Below, in pieces: positions 1 to 7,598 of a stretch of DNA of 61,570 nt (its first letter is position 1; every line of letters starts with the position of its first letter). The notes below the pieces were generated by a model that was not told the origin of the DNA, did not search any database, and worked only from the letters and a program-made list of their open reading frames with translations. The translations under genes and the position numbers were made by a program. This DNA is from Ciceribacter sp. T2.26MG-112.2 (GTDB taxonomy: Bacteria > Pseudomonadota > Alphaproteobacteria > Rhizobiales > Rhizobiaceae). Location: assembly GCF_900492205.1 (NCBI RefSeq), contig NZ_UEYQ01000019.1, forward strand, positions 1 through 61,570, in the 5' to 3' direction.

Positions 1-1
1 C

Positions 2-94
2 GACTACCTCTGGAACGAAATTGACCGACCCCTCGAACGCTTCAGGCCAATCCGGGCTAACCGCTTCAATCCAAACAACTTCAAATTCCCTTAG
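2..94 (+). CDS. C-terminal end of an unrecognised protein, cut by the window edge
   Basis: An open frame enters from the left edge and stops at TAG (92-94), giving the last 30 residues of a protein that ends in NNFKFP. The piece is rich in Arg, Asn and Phe. I do not recognise the family. It directly precedes the point where DUF1612 homology begins, so it may belong to whatever element truncated that gene, but this is inference. Confidence 0.3.
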   Translation, partial: DYLWNEIDRPLERFRPIRANRFNPNNFKFP

Positions 95-127
95 CGTGTA
101 TTAATGTAGAAATGCCCACGGAGCCCC

Positions 128-694
128 ATCTACGATCTCGACTGGGACGAGGATTCCAGGCTCGACGAATGGCGCGGTGTGCTGCGGCAGGCTCAAGACT
201 TGCCGGCGGTGCTGCAGGCGATCGTCGCCCTCGATGCCTGGAACGAACTGTCCGTGCTTCAGCACGCGCCCTGGCTTGGCCGGCTGTTGTGCGCCTCGAT
301 CCTGCGCCAGGCCAGGATCACCACCGGTGCCCATCTCGTCGCCATCAATCTCGGTCTCAAGACCATTCCCGTCGATCAGCGCCGGCATCGTGATCGGCAG
401 ACCCGGTTGCTCGCCATCGCCCACGGTTTCATCGCGGCCGCCGAGATGGGGCTGAAGGAGCACGATCGTTTGGCGCTGGCGCGAAAAATGATGGAGCGGA
501 AGCTGGACGGACGCCGGACCTCTTCAAAGCTGCCGGAGCTGGTCGAGTTGGTGATGGCAAAACCATTGGTGTCGGCCGGGATGGTGGCGAAGACGCTGGA
601 CGTCACGCCGCAGGCGGCGCGGCGGATTGTTTTGGAGTTGGGCTTGAGAGAGATGACGGGGAGGGGGAGGTTTCGGGCGTGGGGTTCTTTGTAA
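128..694 (+). pseudogene. 5'-truncated DUF1612 / RHE_PE00001-family gene
   Basis: The frame aligns without gaps to the DUF1612 gene at the right end of this window, starting at the residues YDLDWDED and running to the stop, so only about the C-terminal half survives. The ATG at 179 is internal and not a real start; a TAG at 107-109 closes the frame upstream. The retained part carries the helix-turn-helix near the C terminus ([20 protein letters not shown]) and the ending [11 protein letters not shown]. The family is common on rhizobial plasmids, and its function is unknown to me. Homology to the second copy stops abruptly at about base 128, which suggests loss of the 5' half by insertion or deletion. 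Confidence 0.8.
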
Positions 695-731
695 ACTTTG
701 CCAGGGCGCGTCAACACCATTCGGTCGCCGT

Positions 732-1466
732 CTATGTCGGTAAATCAACATCAAGCCAACGCGCATATGCCCGGATGTCAATCATAGGAACCGTGGCTTT
801 TTCCTGCAGTCGAGCAATCAGCTCAAAGAGGAATGCAGTTGCTGGCTTTCGCATAGGGGTGAGCATGTCGACCCCTTCCAGATCGCGAGCGAAGATGCCG
901 TGCGCTGCCACGCAGCCTAGATCGAGCCGGTCAGCTTCGCTGCCGTCAGTCAGCGCACTGGTGAGCGCTACGCCAAGTCCGGGTGACCAGTCGCTCTCCA
1001 GCGTCAACAAACCTCCGATAATATTCTGCAGCGGCTTGGCTGGGTACGTGCCACCCGCATGAGGAATAGGAAGGCTCGTGCGATGCAGAGATCGAACACT
1101 CGCAACTTTCTTGCGGGCATATGCGACTTGTTCTGCATTGATAGATTGCTTGGCCTCAAAGACCGCATACACGCTCTCCGCAGGAATGACGGTTTGCCCC
1201 TGAAAAGAGAAGATAAAGGGCGAATATTGGCGATCGAAGACGACGACGTCGATCTGGTCGCTGAATGCTCCGGTGCTGTCGACGACATGGGCAGATGCTG
1301 CCTGATAACGCATGGGCAGATAAGTTTGCATCATCTCAAGCCAGACAGCTTCACTGGCGTCGCCCTTCGTTCCGGGATGGCCGAAAGCCTTTCGGGCACG
1401 CCCTAGTCGCTCCTGAATGTCGTCATGCAGCTCTGAAAGGAGCGTTTGGATAGACCAGGTGCTCAT
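732..1466 (-). CDS. DUF6602 family protein, predicted nuclease effector of type III CBASS
   Basis: This 244-residue protein has the DUF6602 signature: an HPGTKGD segment near residue 30, then SDQIDVVVFD near residue 70 and VYAVFEAKQ near residue 100. The spacing of Asp and E-x-K is what a PD-(D/E)XK nuclease fold needs, so a nucleic-acid cutting effector is inferred. It is the last gene of a minus-strand operon with CD-NTase, HORMA and TRIP13-like genes, and its ATG overlaps the TGA of the ATPase gene (ATGA). That is the usual position of the effector that responds to the cyclic oligonucleotide. It resembles neither NucC nor a transmembrane or patatin effector. Family assignment is fairly sure; the effector role is inferred from context. 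Confidence 0.75.
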   Translation of the reverse strand: MSTWSIQTLLSELHDDIQERLGRARKAFGHPGTKGDASEAVWLEMMQTYLPMRYQAASAHVVDSTGAFSDQIDVVVFDRQYSPFIFSFQGQTVIPAESVYAVFEAKQSINAEQVAYARKKVASVRSLHRTSLPIPHAGGTYPAKPLQNIIGGLLTLESDWSPGLGVALTSALTDGSEADRLDLGCVAAHGIFARDLEGVDMLTPMRKPATAFLFELIARLQEKATVPMIDIRAYARWLDVDLPT

Positions 1467-2416
1467 CGGATAACCTCTATTGCTACGACCTCATCGCGAA
1501 AAGCAGGCGTCGGCTGCATCGCCTTTGCGATCTGCAGTGCGCGTGCTCCTTCAACCGGCTTGTGCGGGTAAGCATCAAGCGCGATTGTCGGCAGGAGGCG
1601 TTGGGTTAGGTCTGAAAACGTAAAACCGGGAGCATCTCCCGTTGCCCCAGTCGCCGACACCAGCATCTGCAACTGGCTTGCGGTGATTCCAAGCGGGCCG
1701 AGACGAAGCGAAAGGATGTGCTGTCGCTGCTCGTTGCTCGGACGAGCAAACGCTAATATGTCCGCAGCTCGGCGACGTACCGCAGGATCGAGGGCATTGA
1801 GGCGGTTCGTACACATGATCACCGCTGCAGGAAGCCGAAGGTTCGCAAGGCGGTCGATACCCCGGATGAATGCGTTGACGCCAGCGCGATCCTCATGGTG
1901 CATCTGCGAAGATTCCCGTGACTGTGCAAGGGCGTCGGCTTCGTCGACTAGAAGGATGATGCCGCCTTTGGCTTTTCGATCTCCCCTGAGCTTGCTTGCC
2001 GCCTGAACCGTGTGCTCGAATGCCGCGGAAAGCAGCTGTGTCATTTCACCGACGCGGCCCTGGCCGCGTGTGGCCAGACTGAGTGGGAACAAGGTGATCT
2101 CAATGTCTTCCTGGCGCGCTACCGCGTCTCCGATCGTCTCGGCGAGCTCGGTTTTGCCCGACCCCACGTCCCCTGCGAGGACAACAAGTGGCGGGCGACG
2201 TAAGATGACATCGAGCAAGGCTCGCGCTTCAGCTGCATGAAAACGGGAAGCCCACTTTTCGAGCCCCTGCGGATTGACCATGAGACCAAGGATTTTGGCC
2301 AAGCGAGATTTTTGGTCATCGAGACCGACTAGTCGCGCGAGCCGCTCCTGAGGCTCGAAATCAGGATAAGTTTGACGTCGCTCAAAAAGCTCGTCCAGTC
2401 CGGGCATGTTTTGCAT
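1463..2416 (-). CDS. cap6: TRIP13-like AAA+ ATPase (Cap6), CBASS regulator
   Basis: A 317-residue AAA+ protein with Walker A GDVGSGKTE near residue 90 and Walker B IILLVDEADAL near residue 155. In type III CBASS this ATPase remodels the HORMA protein and so turns the cyclase off (known for the family). The start chosen is the ATG at 2416, which overlaps the HORMA stop (TGATG) and has AAGGAG six bases upstream; the longer reading that begins at 2434 lacks such a site. It sits between the HORMA gene and the DUF6602 gene, all tightly coupled, as expected for one polycistronic message. Confidence 0.88.
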   Translation of the reverse strand: MQNMPGLDELFERRQTYPDFEPQERLARLVGLDDQKSRLAKILGLMVNPQGLEKWASRFHAAEARALLDVILRRPPLVVLAGDVGSGKTELAETIGDAVARQEDIEITLFPLSLATRGQGRVGEMTQLLSAAFEHTVQAASKLRGDRKAKGGIILLVDEADALAQSRESSQMHHEDRAGVNAFIRGIDRLANLRLPAAVIMCTNRLNALDPAVRRRAADILAFARPSNEQRQHILSLRLGPLGITASQLQMLVSATGATGDAPGFTFSDLTQRLLPTIALDAYPHKPVEGARALQIAKAMQPTPAFRDEVVAIEVIR

Positions 2417-2928
2417 CAGTAGCTCCTTACGCATGAGCGATCGAGTGCCCGACCGCCAGCAGAATAGGTGTGATCGGAGGCGAGATATCCATTTACCGGC
2501 GGCTCAGTTCCGGTGGAGCGCTGAAAGGGAAGCGAGCTTTTAAAGGTATCGCGATCCCCTTGAGGCAGAGCAAAAAACGCGTCGGTGTAATTCATGAAGC
2601 TGGTGAATGAGGCGTTTGATACATCTTTCCCGGGGCGAATCTTGCCGGGATCATCATCATTCGCCATTCCGTTGGCGAGATCGCGCGCGGTGTACTTCAG
2701 CGTTGGTTCAATCCATGAACCGTCGCGCTTGAAACCATAGGTGACGGACGACAGATAGCCCGCCTTCATCATGGCGACGGCTTCAGCCTCATAGTCGGCA
2801 ATGGTCTGGTCAGTTGGCTCACCGTAGAGGCGTTGAATGCGTTTTAGGTCCGTCGCGATCTTAGCCGCCATATGACGCGCATGAGTAACGGTGAATGTCG
2901 CAGTTTCTGTGTAACTATAGCTGGACAT
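2416..2928 (-). CDS. cap7: Bacterial HORMA domain protein (Cap7), CBASS activator
   Basis: This 170-residue protein begins SSYSYTETATFTVTHARH and contains KIATDLKRIQRLYG and a C-terminal YSAGGRALDRS segment, which I recognise as the bacterial HORMA family 1 of CBASS loci. In these systems the HORMA protein senses a peptide ligand, closes its C-terminal belt and activates the CD-NTase; the TRIP13-like ATPase reopens it. The C-terminal tail after YSAGG would be the belt region. The ATG at 2928 follows the CD-NTase stop by 8 bases and has a GAGGGCGG ribosome site; an in-frame upstream ATG at 2940 overlaps the CD-NTase and is less likely. Confidence 0.88.
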   Translation of the reverse strand: MSSYSYTETATFTVTHARHMAAKIATDLKRIQRLYGEPTDQTIADYEAEAVAMMKAGYLSSVTYGFKRDGSWIEPTLKYTARDLANGMANDDDPGKIRPGKDVSNASFTSFMNYTDAFFALPQGDRDTFKSSLPFQRSTGTEPPVNGYLASDHTYSAGGRALDRSCVRSY

Positions 2929-2936
2929 CACCGCCC

Positions 2937-3902
2937 TCAAAACTGAAACGTGGAACCAAAGACCTTCTGCCAGTAGCCGATGGTCAGTTGCTTGGTAGGA
3001 GCCGCTAACGCGGCATCGATTGCATCGCCTGCGTCCAGTGCGGCATCCACGATGTCTTCCATGTTGCCGCTGGTATAGAGTCGCGAAACGTTATTTCGTG
3101 CGTTCACGGGATCGATAATCCGCATAGGTTCGGAAAATGAACCGATGGTAGAGAGCGGATAGTAGTCGGAAAAGGCGATCCGATCTTTAAGGCCGCTCGT
3201 CGCGATATAGGTGAAGAAGTGCTGCAGCGCTTCGGGATAGTCGGACAAATCGAGACCGTCATCGCAAAGCTTGGCCAGGATCAGCTCGATCATGAACGAC
3301 TTGAAACGGAAACCATCGCGCTCTTGTTTTTGGCGGCGAGCCCAGAATTTGACGAGTCTGACGACCTGAGCAAAATGCTTCTCCTGAGCTTTCTTGCGCT
3401 TACCTGCGAATTCGAGGTGAAGGGGAATACTGGTCTTAAGGAATGATCCGTCATCTTGGCTCACAAGGTTTCCAAACCACTGTGCATCTCCATCATAAAG
3501 AATAGGCACAACATCGACGTCTAACCCTGACCCTCTAAAGGAGACGGTTACGGAGTAGGTCTGGGGGGTCACCTGGTCGGCCGTGAAGTTCGGGAATGCT
3601 TTGCGCAACCGCTCCGCAAGATATGTGAGCAAGGTGCTGACCGATTGCGGCGCATCGGCGCCGCTGATATAACAAGCCACGTCGATGTCATTCAGCGATC
3701 GCAGAGCGGTACCCTTCGCCAAGCTTCCTGAGAGCATTATCTTCCGAAGAGTAAAATCGGGATGTTCGTCGAGATAGGATTCGAGTTTTTCGCGCAGCCG
3801 CCGCGCTTGTGCTCGATACTCTTGCGCTTTGTCCTGAGGGAGATTTACACGCTCCTCTGCGAAGCTGAGTATCTCTCTGTGACCCACATGTTCAAGGCTC
3901 AT
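2937..3902 (-). CDS. CD-NTase (CBASS cyclic oligonucleotide synthase)
   Basis: A 321-residue nucleotidyltransferase with the CD-NTase active-site motif GSLAKGTALRSLNDIDV near residue 60 and the third acidic strand GLDVDVVPI near residue 130. These are the three metal-binding acidic residues of the pol-beta fold. The C-terminal helical part has the VRLVKFWARRQ segment typical of the family. On phage sensing it would make a cyclic oligonucleotide that switches on the DUF6602 effector. The HORMA and TRIP13 partners mark the system as type III; the CD-NTase clade cannot be set by eye. The ATG at 3902 is preferred because GGTGGAG lies six bases upstream; two earlier in-frame starts exist within 12 bases. 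Confidence 0.92.
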   Translation of the reverse strand: MSLEHVGHREILSFAEERVNLPQDKAQEYRAQARRLREKLESYLDEHPDFTLRKIMLSGSLAKGTALRSLNDIDVACYISGADAPQSVSTLLTYLAERLRKAFPNFTADQVTPQTYSVTVSFRGSGLDVDVVPILYDGDAQWFGNLVSQDDGSFLKTSIPLHLEFAGKRKKAQEKHFAQVVRLVKFWARRQKQERDGFRFKSFMIELILAKLCDDGLDLSDYPEALQHFFTYIATSGLKDRIAFSDYYPLSTIGSFSEPMRIIDPVNARNNVSRLYTSGNMEDIVDAALDAGDAIDAALAAPTKQLTIGYWQKVFGSTFQF

Positions 3903-3966
3903 ATCCATCTCCACCAGCGGCGTATGCTTGGCTTACACGCCAGGCAACAGTAGCAGGCTGTCGACC

Positions 3967-3985
3967 ATACTAATAGAAACTATAT
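3967..3985 (-). promoter_or_regulatory. Operator of the CBASS promoter, shared with the BREX operon
   Basis: On the minus strand this reads ATATAGTTTCTATTAGTAT. It matches the site at 10499-10517 in the BREX leader at 18 of 19 positions. The core is a perfect palindrome, ATAG-TTT-CTAT (3973-3983). It overlaps the predicted -10 hexamer of the CBASS promoter, a position from which a bound repressor would block RNA polymerase. The obvious candidate ligand is the WYL-domain BrxR/CapW-type protein encoded at 10541. Confidence 0.8.
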
Positions 3986-4009
3986 ACGTATAAAAAATGT
4001 TCCCGTCAA
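3981..4009 (-). promoter_or_regulatory. Predicted sigma70-type promoter of the CBASS operon
   Basis: On the minus strand a TTGACG -35 (4004-4009) is separated by exactly 17 bases from a TATATA -10 (3981-3986). Transcription would start roughly 70 bases before the CD-NTase ATG. The DNA around it is AT-rich compared with its neighbours. I see no gene in the remaining sequence between here and the helicase stop at 4203. Confidence 0.65.
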
Positions 4010-4202
4010 TAAAATATATGTGTTTTGAATGAGGGAACCGTAGATGATGGAGCGCTGTCTCGATCGCTAAATGGAGCACGGGCTTCTTAGCCGTTGCACT
4101 CAATGACGAGCCGCTCTGGCTGAGCAGTGGGCGCCCGGAATGAATAGCGCGTCCTGGTTTGAACGAGCGTTACGCATGCGGAAGGCCATTGTGACGATCT
4201 TC

Positions 4203-7200
4203 TCAGTTCGCGTTCGTCTTGGGTGAAGGATTGACCGGGATAACCGTCGCACTCGTCATCAGAACGATCAGGCCTTTTTCGGCGCCTGTCATGTCGAGAT
4301 AGGCCCGGACCTGAGCACGATAATGATCGAGCATCTGCGGGTCGGGGTTCACGTCGCTCTTCCAGTCCACAACCACCAACGGTCGGCCATCAGGATCGAT
4401 CGTCAGTGCATCAGCAATGCCGGCGGTCGCGATTAGATCGGCATCTTCATGTTGAAGGGTATAGACCGGGAATTCAGCGAGCAGCGCAGGCCGCAGTGCA
4501 GCGATCGCAGGCAGGGCCAGTGTCCGTGTGACACAGAGCGCAAGTTCGTCAACGGACAGCCCGTGCGACGGATCAGCGGATGGAGTCTTGCCGAGCGCAC
4601 CGATGAAAGCTTCGGCTCGCGCGCGGAGCGCCCCAGTAGCTTCGTCGCTTTCTCCGGTCAGCACCTCTTCCATGAGCTTGTGCAGGATGAGGCCACGTTC
4701 GCGCCCGCCCTGGATCAGTGATGAAGTTTCGAGGTCGGGCGCCGGACCATCCTCCGGGCCGACCCAGACATCCGGTTCCTCTGACTGAAGCACTGGACTG
4801 ACTGTGTTCTCGTCGCGGCTCGGCGCAAGCCAGGTCAGGCGAATCTGTCGGCTGGCGATCGCGCTGGCCTCGGCGGCGAAATGCTCGCGCGTCTGATCAT
4901 TGCCTTCATCGCTGCTTGTCGCGATCGAATCGAGCGGCAGATGCGAAGCGTCGAGGGCCGGAAGGGCGGCGAGCGACAGATCGACCAGACCGATCCAGGC
5001 CGACTTGGAGGGCGTCACATCGAGCCGCGGCAACACCAGCAGCTCCCGAGCCCGCGTAGCTGCGACATACCAAAGCCTGACTCGCTCGCGATCCAGCTCA
5101 TCCTTCTCGGCCTGACGGACCGTGTCGTAGCCGGATGGCGGAACACCGAGGATGGGGCAGTAGAAGGTGTCGGTCAGGCGATCGATCACGGCGCTGTCGG
5201 GCGCCATCACACCGGTCATGGTGTTGATGGGAATAACGACGGGCCATTCGAGGCCCTTCGCCGCGTGCATGGTGTAGAGGGCGACGGCTTCCTCCTGCGC
5301 ATCGGGGCGGCCTTCGACCGCGCGGGCCTCCTCTGTCCAGGCAGCGGTCATGGCTTCCGAGAAGGCCCGCAGGCCGCGCACGGCAAAGCTGGTCGAGAGA
5401 CTGAGGTAAAGATCGACATTGGCGAGCGCGCGCTCGGCCTGACCTCGATGACGGTCGAAGAGAATCGGTCGGACTCGAAAGACGTCCACCGCCTGCGAAA
5501 GAAGGTCGTGCGGCGTCGTGCTGTTGCCGCGCCGTTGGAGCGCCTGCAACCGCTCGATAACATCGTGGGCCAGCGGATGGTTGATCGTCGCAGGATCGAC
5601 GCTGAGGTCTAACCGCGGAATTCGGTCAGGCTCCTCCGCGGATCGCGGAAGCGTCCAGACGATGTCGAGCAATTCTTCTTCGCTGAGGCCTACCAGCGGG
5701 CCACGCAGCAGCGCCCCGAGCGCCAGCGTGTCGCGGCGGTCGGCGAGTGTCCGCGTCAATGCGATGAGATCCTGCACTTCCTGGCGGCGGAACAGTCCCT
5801 TGCCGGCTTGGGTCGCGACCGGGATACCGCGTCGCTCGAGGGCTTCCTCATACCGCCAGAGCTCCGCGCCGGTTGGGGCGAGCAGAGCGATGTCGCCGGG
5901 CTCGCAAGCGCGGTCCTCGCCGGTCTTGCGGTCGATGACGGGATGGCTGCCGATCATCCGGGCACAGAGTTCGGCCACTGCGTCGGCCTCAGCATCGCGT
6001 TGCTGCTCGGCGCTGGCCTTGCCGTTCTCATCGGCCACCGCGATGTCCAGCGCGGCGACGCAGAGGCTATCATCGCGATCGTCGTGGAAAGGATCGAGCG
6101 CGGTAAAGCCGGGCTGACCATCGGCCGACAGGATGGTCTCAAACCTTTCGTTTACGAAGGTGAGGATCGAAGCGCGGGAGCGGAAATTGGTTGAGATCGA
6201 CACAAGGCCATCCGCGTCCTGCACCGAAAAGGCCGTGCGGGCCTGGACATAGGCGCCGACATCCGCGCCACGGAAGCGATAGATCGCCTGTTTGGGGTCG
6301 CCGACGAGAAAAAGGGCGCCGGGGCGAATCCGGAAGCTGGTCCAGTCCTGCGGATCGTCGCCCGGATCTCCGCACAGGCGCCAGAAGATTTCCGCCTGGA
6401 GCGGGTCAGTGTCCTGGAACTCATCGACGAGTACCCGCGCGTAGCGCTGTCCGAGCGCTTGCCGCACGGCCCCATGATCGCGCAGCAGGTCGCGCGCGGC
6501 GTGGATGAGATCGTCGAAATCGAGCTGGGCGCTGGCGCGCTTGTGTTCGCGGTAGCGCTGCAGGATCGGCCGGGCTTCTTCGATCAACGCCGACAGTACC
6601 AGAGTGGAGGCCGCCTCAAGCAGCGCGGTCCACGCGGTGCAGCAGGCCTCGTACAGCGTATCGGCCGCATCGTTCAGCCTGTCGCCGTCCGCCTTGGAAA
6701 GGCCTGCCTGCTTGGCGGCGGCGGCCCATTTGCCTTTTTTACGATAGGAGGAGAAGCCGCCCGATTTTGTGCATAGATCGGGATGCGGACGGGAGACCAG
6801 CAATCCGACCAGGCCTGAGGGCGTGACGGCGTCTGCAGCGGATGGCAGAGCCGTCGCCATTTCGGACAGGCGCGCGGCAATAGTTTCTGTTTCCGGCTCG
6901 TGAACGCCCGCCGTTTGCATGAATGCCAGGAGGTGGGCGGCAGCCTGCCTAAACGTTTGGAGCTGGTCAGCGAGCGGCGTCACCGCCGGCGCCACAAGAC
7001 TTCTGCGGCGGCGGAGAGCTTCGGCGATCTTGTGCATCAGCGCTACGGTTTCGCCTGGGCTGTGCAGCACCATCTCAGCCAGGATGCCGCCTTGGCCGCC
7101 GGACAGGCGCTCGCGAAGCCAGCCATCGACGATTTCGAGGAAGGCGAGATCGGCCTGATTCCGATCCATGACGGAGGCGCCGGGATCGATATCCGCTTCC

Positions 7201-7598
7201 GCCGGGTAGGGCTTGATCAGCCGCTGGCAGAAGCCGTGGATCGTCGAGCAGGTGATCTCATCGATGGCGGCACTGGCCGAGACCAGATTGTCGCGCTGTG
7301 CCGGCGAGAGGCCGTCGGGCATGGCGATGCGCAGCTCGGGTGCGATATGGCCTGCAGCCAGATCGGCGACGAAATCCCGGACGCGCGTAAGGAGTTCACT
7401 CGCCGCCAGTTCGGTGAAGGTGACTGCCGCGATCGCGCTCGGCGCGATGCCCTGCGCCAACATGATGGCAATGCGTCCAGCCATGACTGCGGTTTTTCCT
7501 GACCCCGCGCCGGCTTCGACCAAGATGGAGCGGTCATGACGGCTGATCGCGTCGTGGCGGGCTCCATCGTCCTTGAGGATCTTAACACTGCTCATCAT
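4203..7598 (-). CDS. AddA-like UvrD-family helicase with C-terminal nuclease domain
   Basis: An 1131-residue superfamily 1 helicase. Walker A is AGAGSGKTAVMAG near residue 30, the Walker B region VLVDEFQDTDPLQ near residue 395, and VGDPKQAIYRFRGAD follows near residue 435. The C-terminal end carries the RecB-type nuclease motif, GIADAL followed by VVDWKSD and a later Tyr/Gln helix. This is the layout of AddA, the helicase-nuclease subunit of AddAB. Its ATG overlaps the stop of the AddB-like gene, so the two are translationally coupled. It lies between CBASS and BREX operons, so a defence role against linear phage DNA is plausible; an extra recombination enzyme is the alternative. Confidence 0.85.
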   Translation of the reverse strand: MMSSVKILKDDGARHDAISRHDRSILVEAGAGSGKTAVMAGRIAIMLAQGIAPSAIAAVTFTELAASELLTRVRDFVADLAAGHIAPELRIAMPDGLSPAQRDNLVSASAAIDEITCSTIHGFCQRLIKPYPAEADIDPGASVMDRNQADLAFLEIVDGWLRERLSGGQGGILAEMVLHSPGETVALMHKIAEALRRRRSLVAPAVTPLADQLQTFRQAAAHLLAFMQTAGVHEPETETIAARLSEMATALPSAADAVTPSGLVGLLVSRPHPDLCTKSGGFSSYRKKGKWAAAAKQAGLSKADGDRLNDAADTLYEACCTAWTALLEAASTLVLSALIEEARPILQRYREHKRASAQLDFDDLIHAARDLLRDHGAVRQALGQRYARVLVDEFQDTDPLQAEIFWRLCGDPGDDPQDWTSFRIRPGALFLVGDPKQAIYRFRGADVGAYVQARTAFSVQDADGLVSISTNFRSRASILTFVNERFETILSADGQPGFTALDPFHDDRDDSLCVAALDIAVADENGKASAEQQRDAEADAVAELCARMIGSHPVIDRKTGEDRACEPGDIALLAPTGAELWRYEEALERRGIPVATQAGKGLFRRQEVQDLIALTRTLADRRDTLALGALLRGPLVGLSEEELLDIVWTLPRSAEEPDRIPRLDLSVDPATINHPLAHDVIERLQALQRRGNSTTPHDLLSQAVDVFRVRPILFDRHRGQAERALANVDLYLSLSTSFAVRGLRAFSEAMTAAWTEEARAVEGRPDAQEEAVALYTMHAAKGLEWPVVIPINTMTGVMAPDSAVIDRLTDTFYCPILGVPPSGYDTVRQAEKDELDRERVRLWYVAATRARELLVLPRLDVTPSKSAWIGLVDLSLAALPALDASHLPLDSIATSSDEGNDQTREHFAAEASAIASRQIRLTWLAPSRDENTVSPVLQSEEPDVWVGPEDGPAPDLETSSLIQGGRERGLILHKLMEEVLTGESDEATGALRARAEAFIGALGKTPSADPSHGLSVDELALCVTRTLALPAIAALRPALLAEFPVYTLQHEDADLIATAGIADALTIDPDGRPLVVVDWKSDVNPDPQMLDHYRAQVRAYLDMTGAEKGLIVLMTSATVIPVNPSPKTNAN

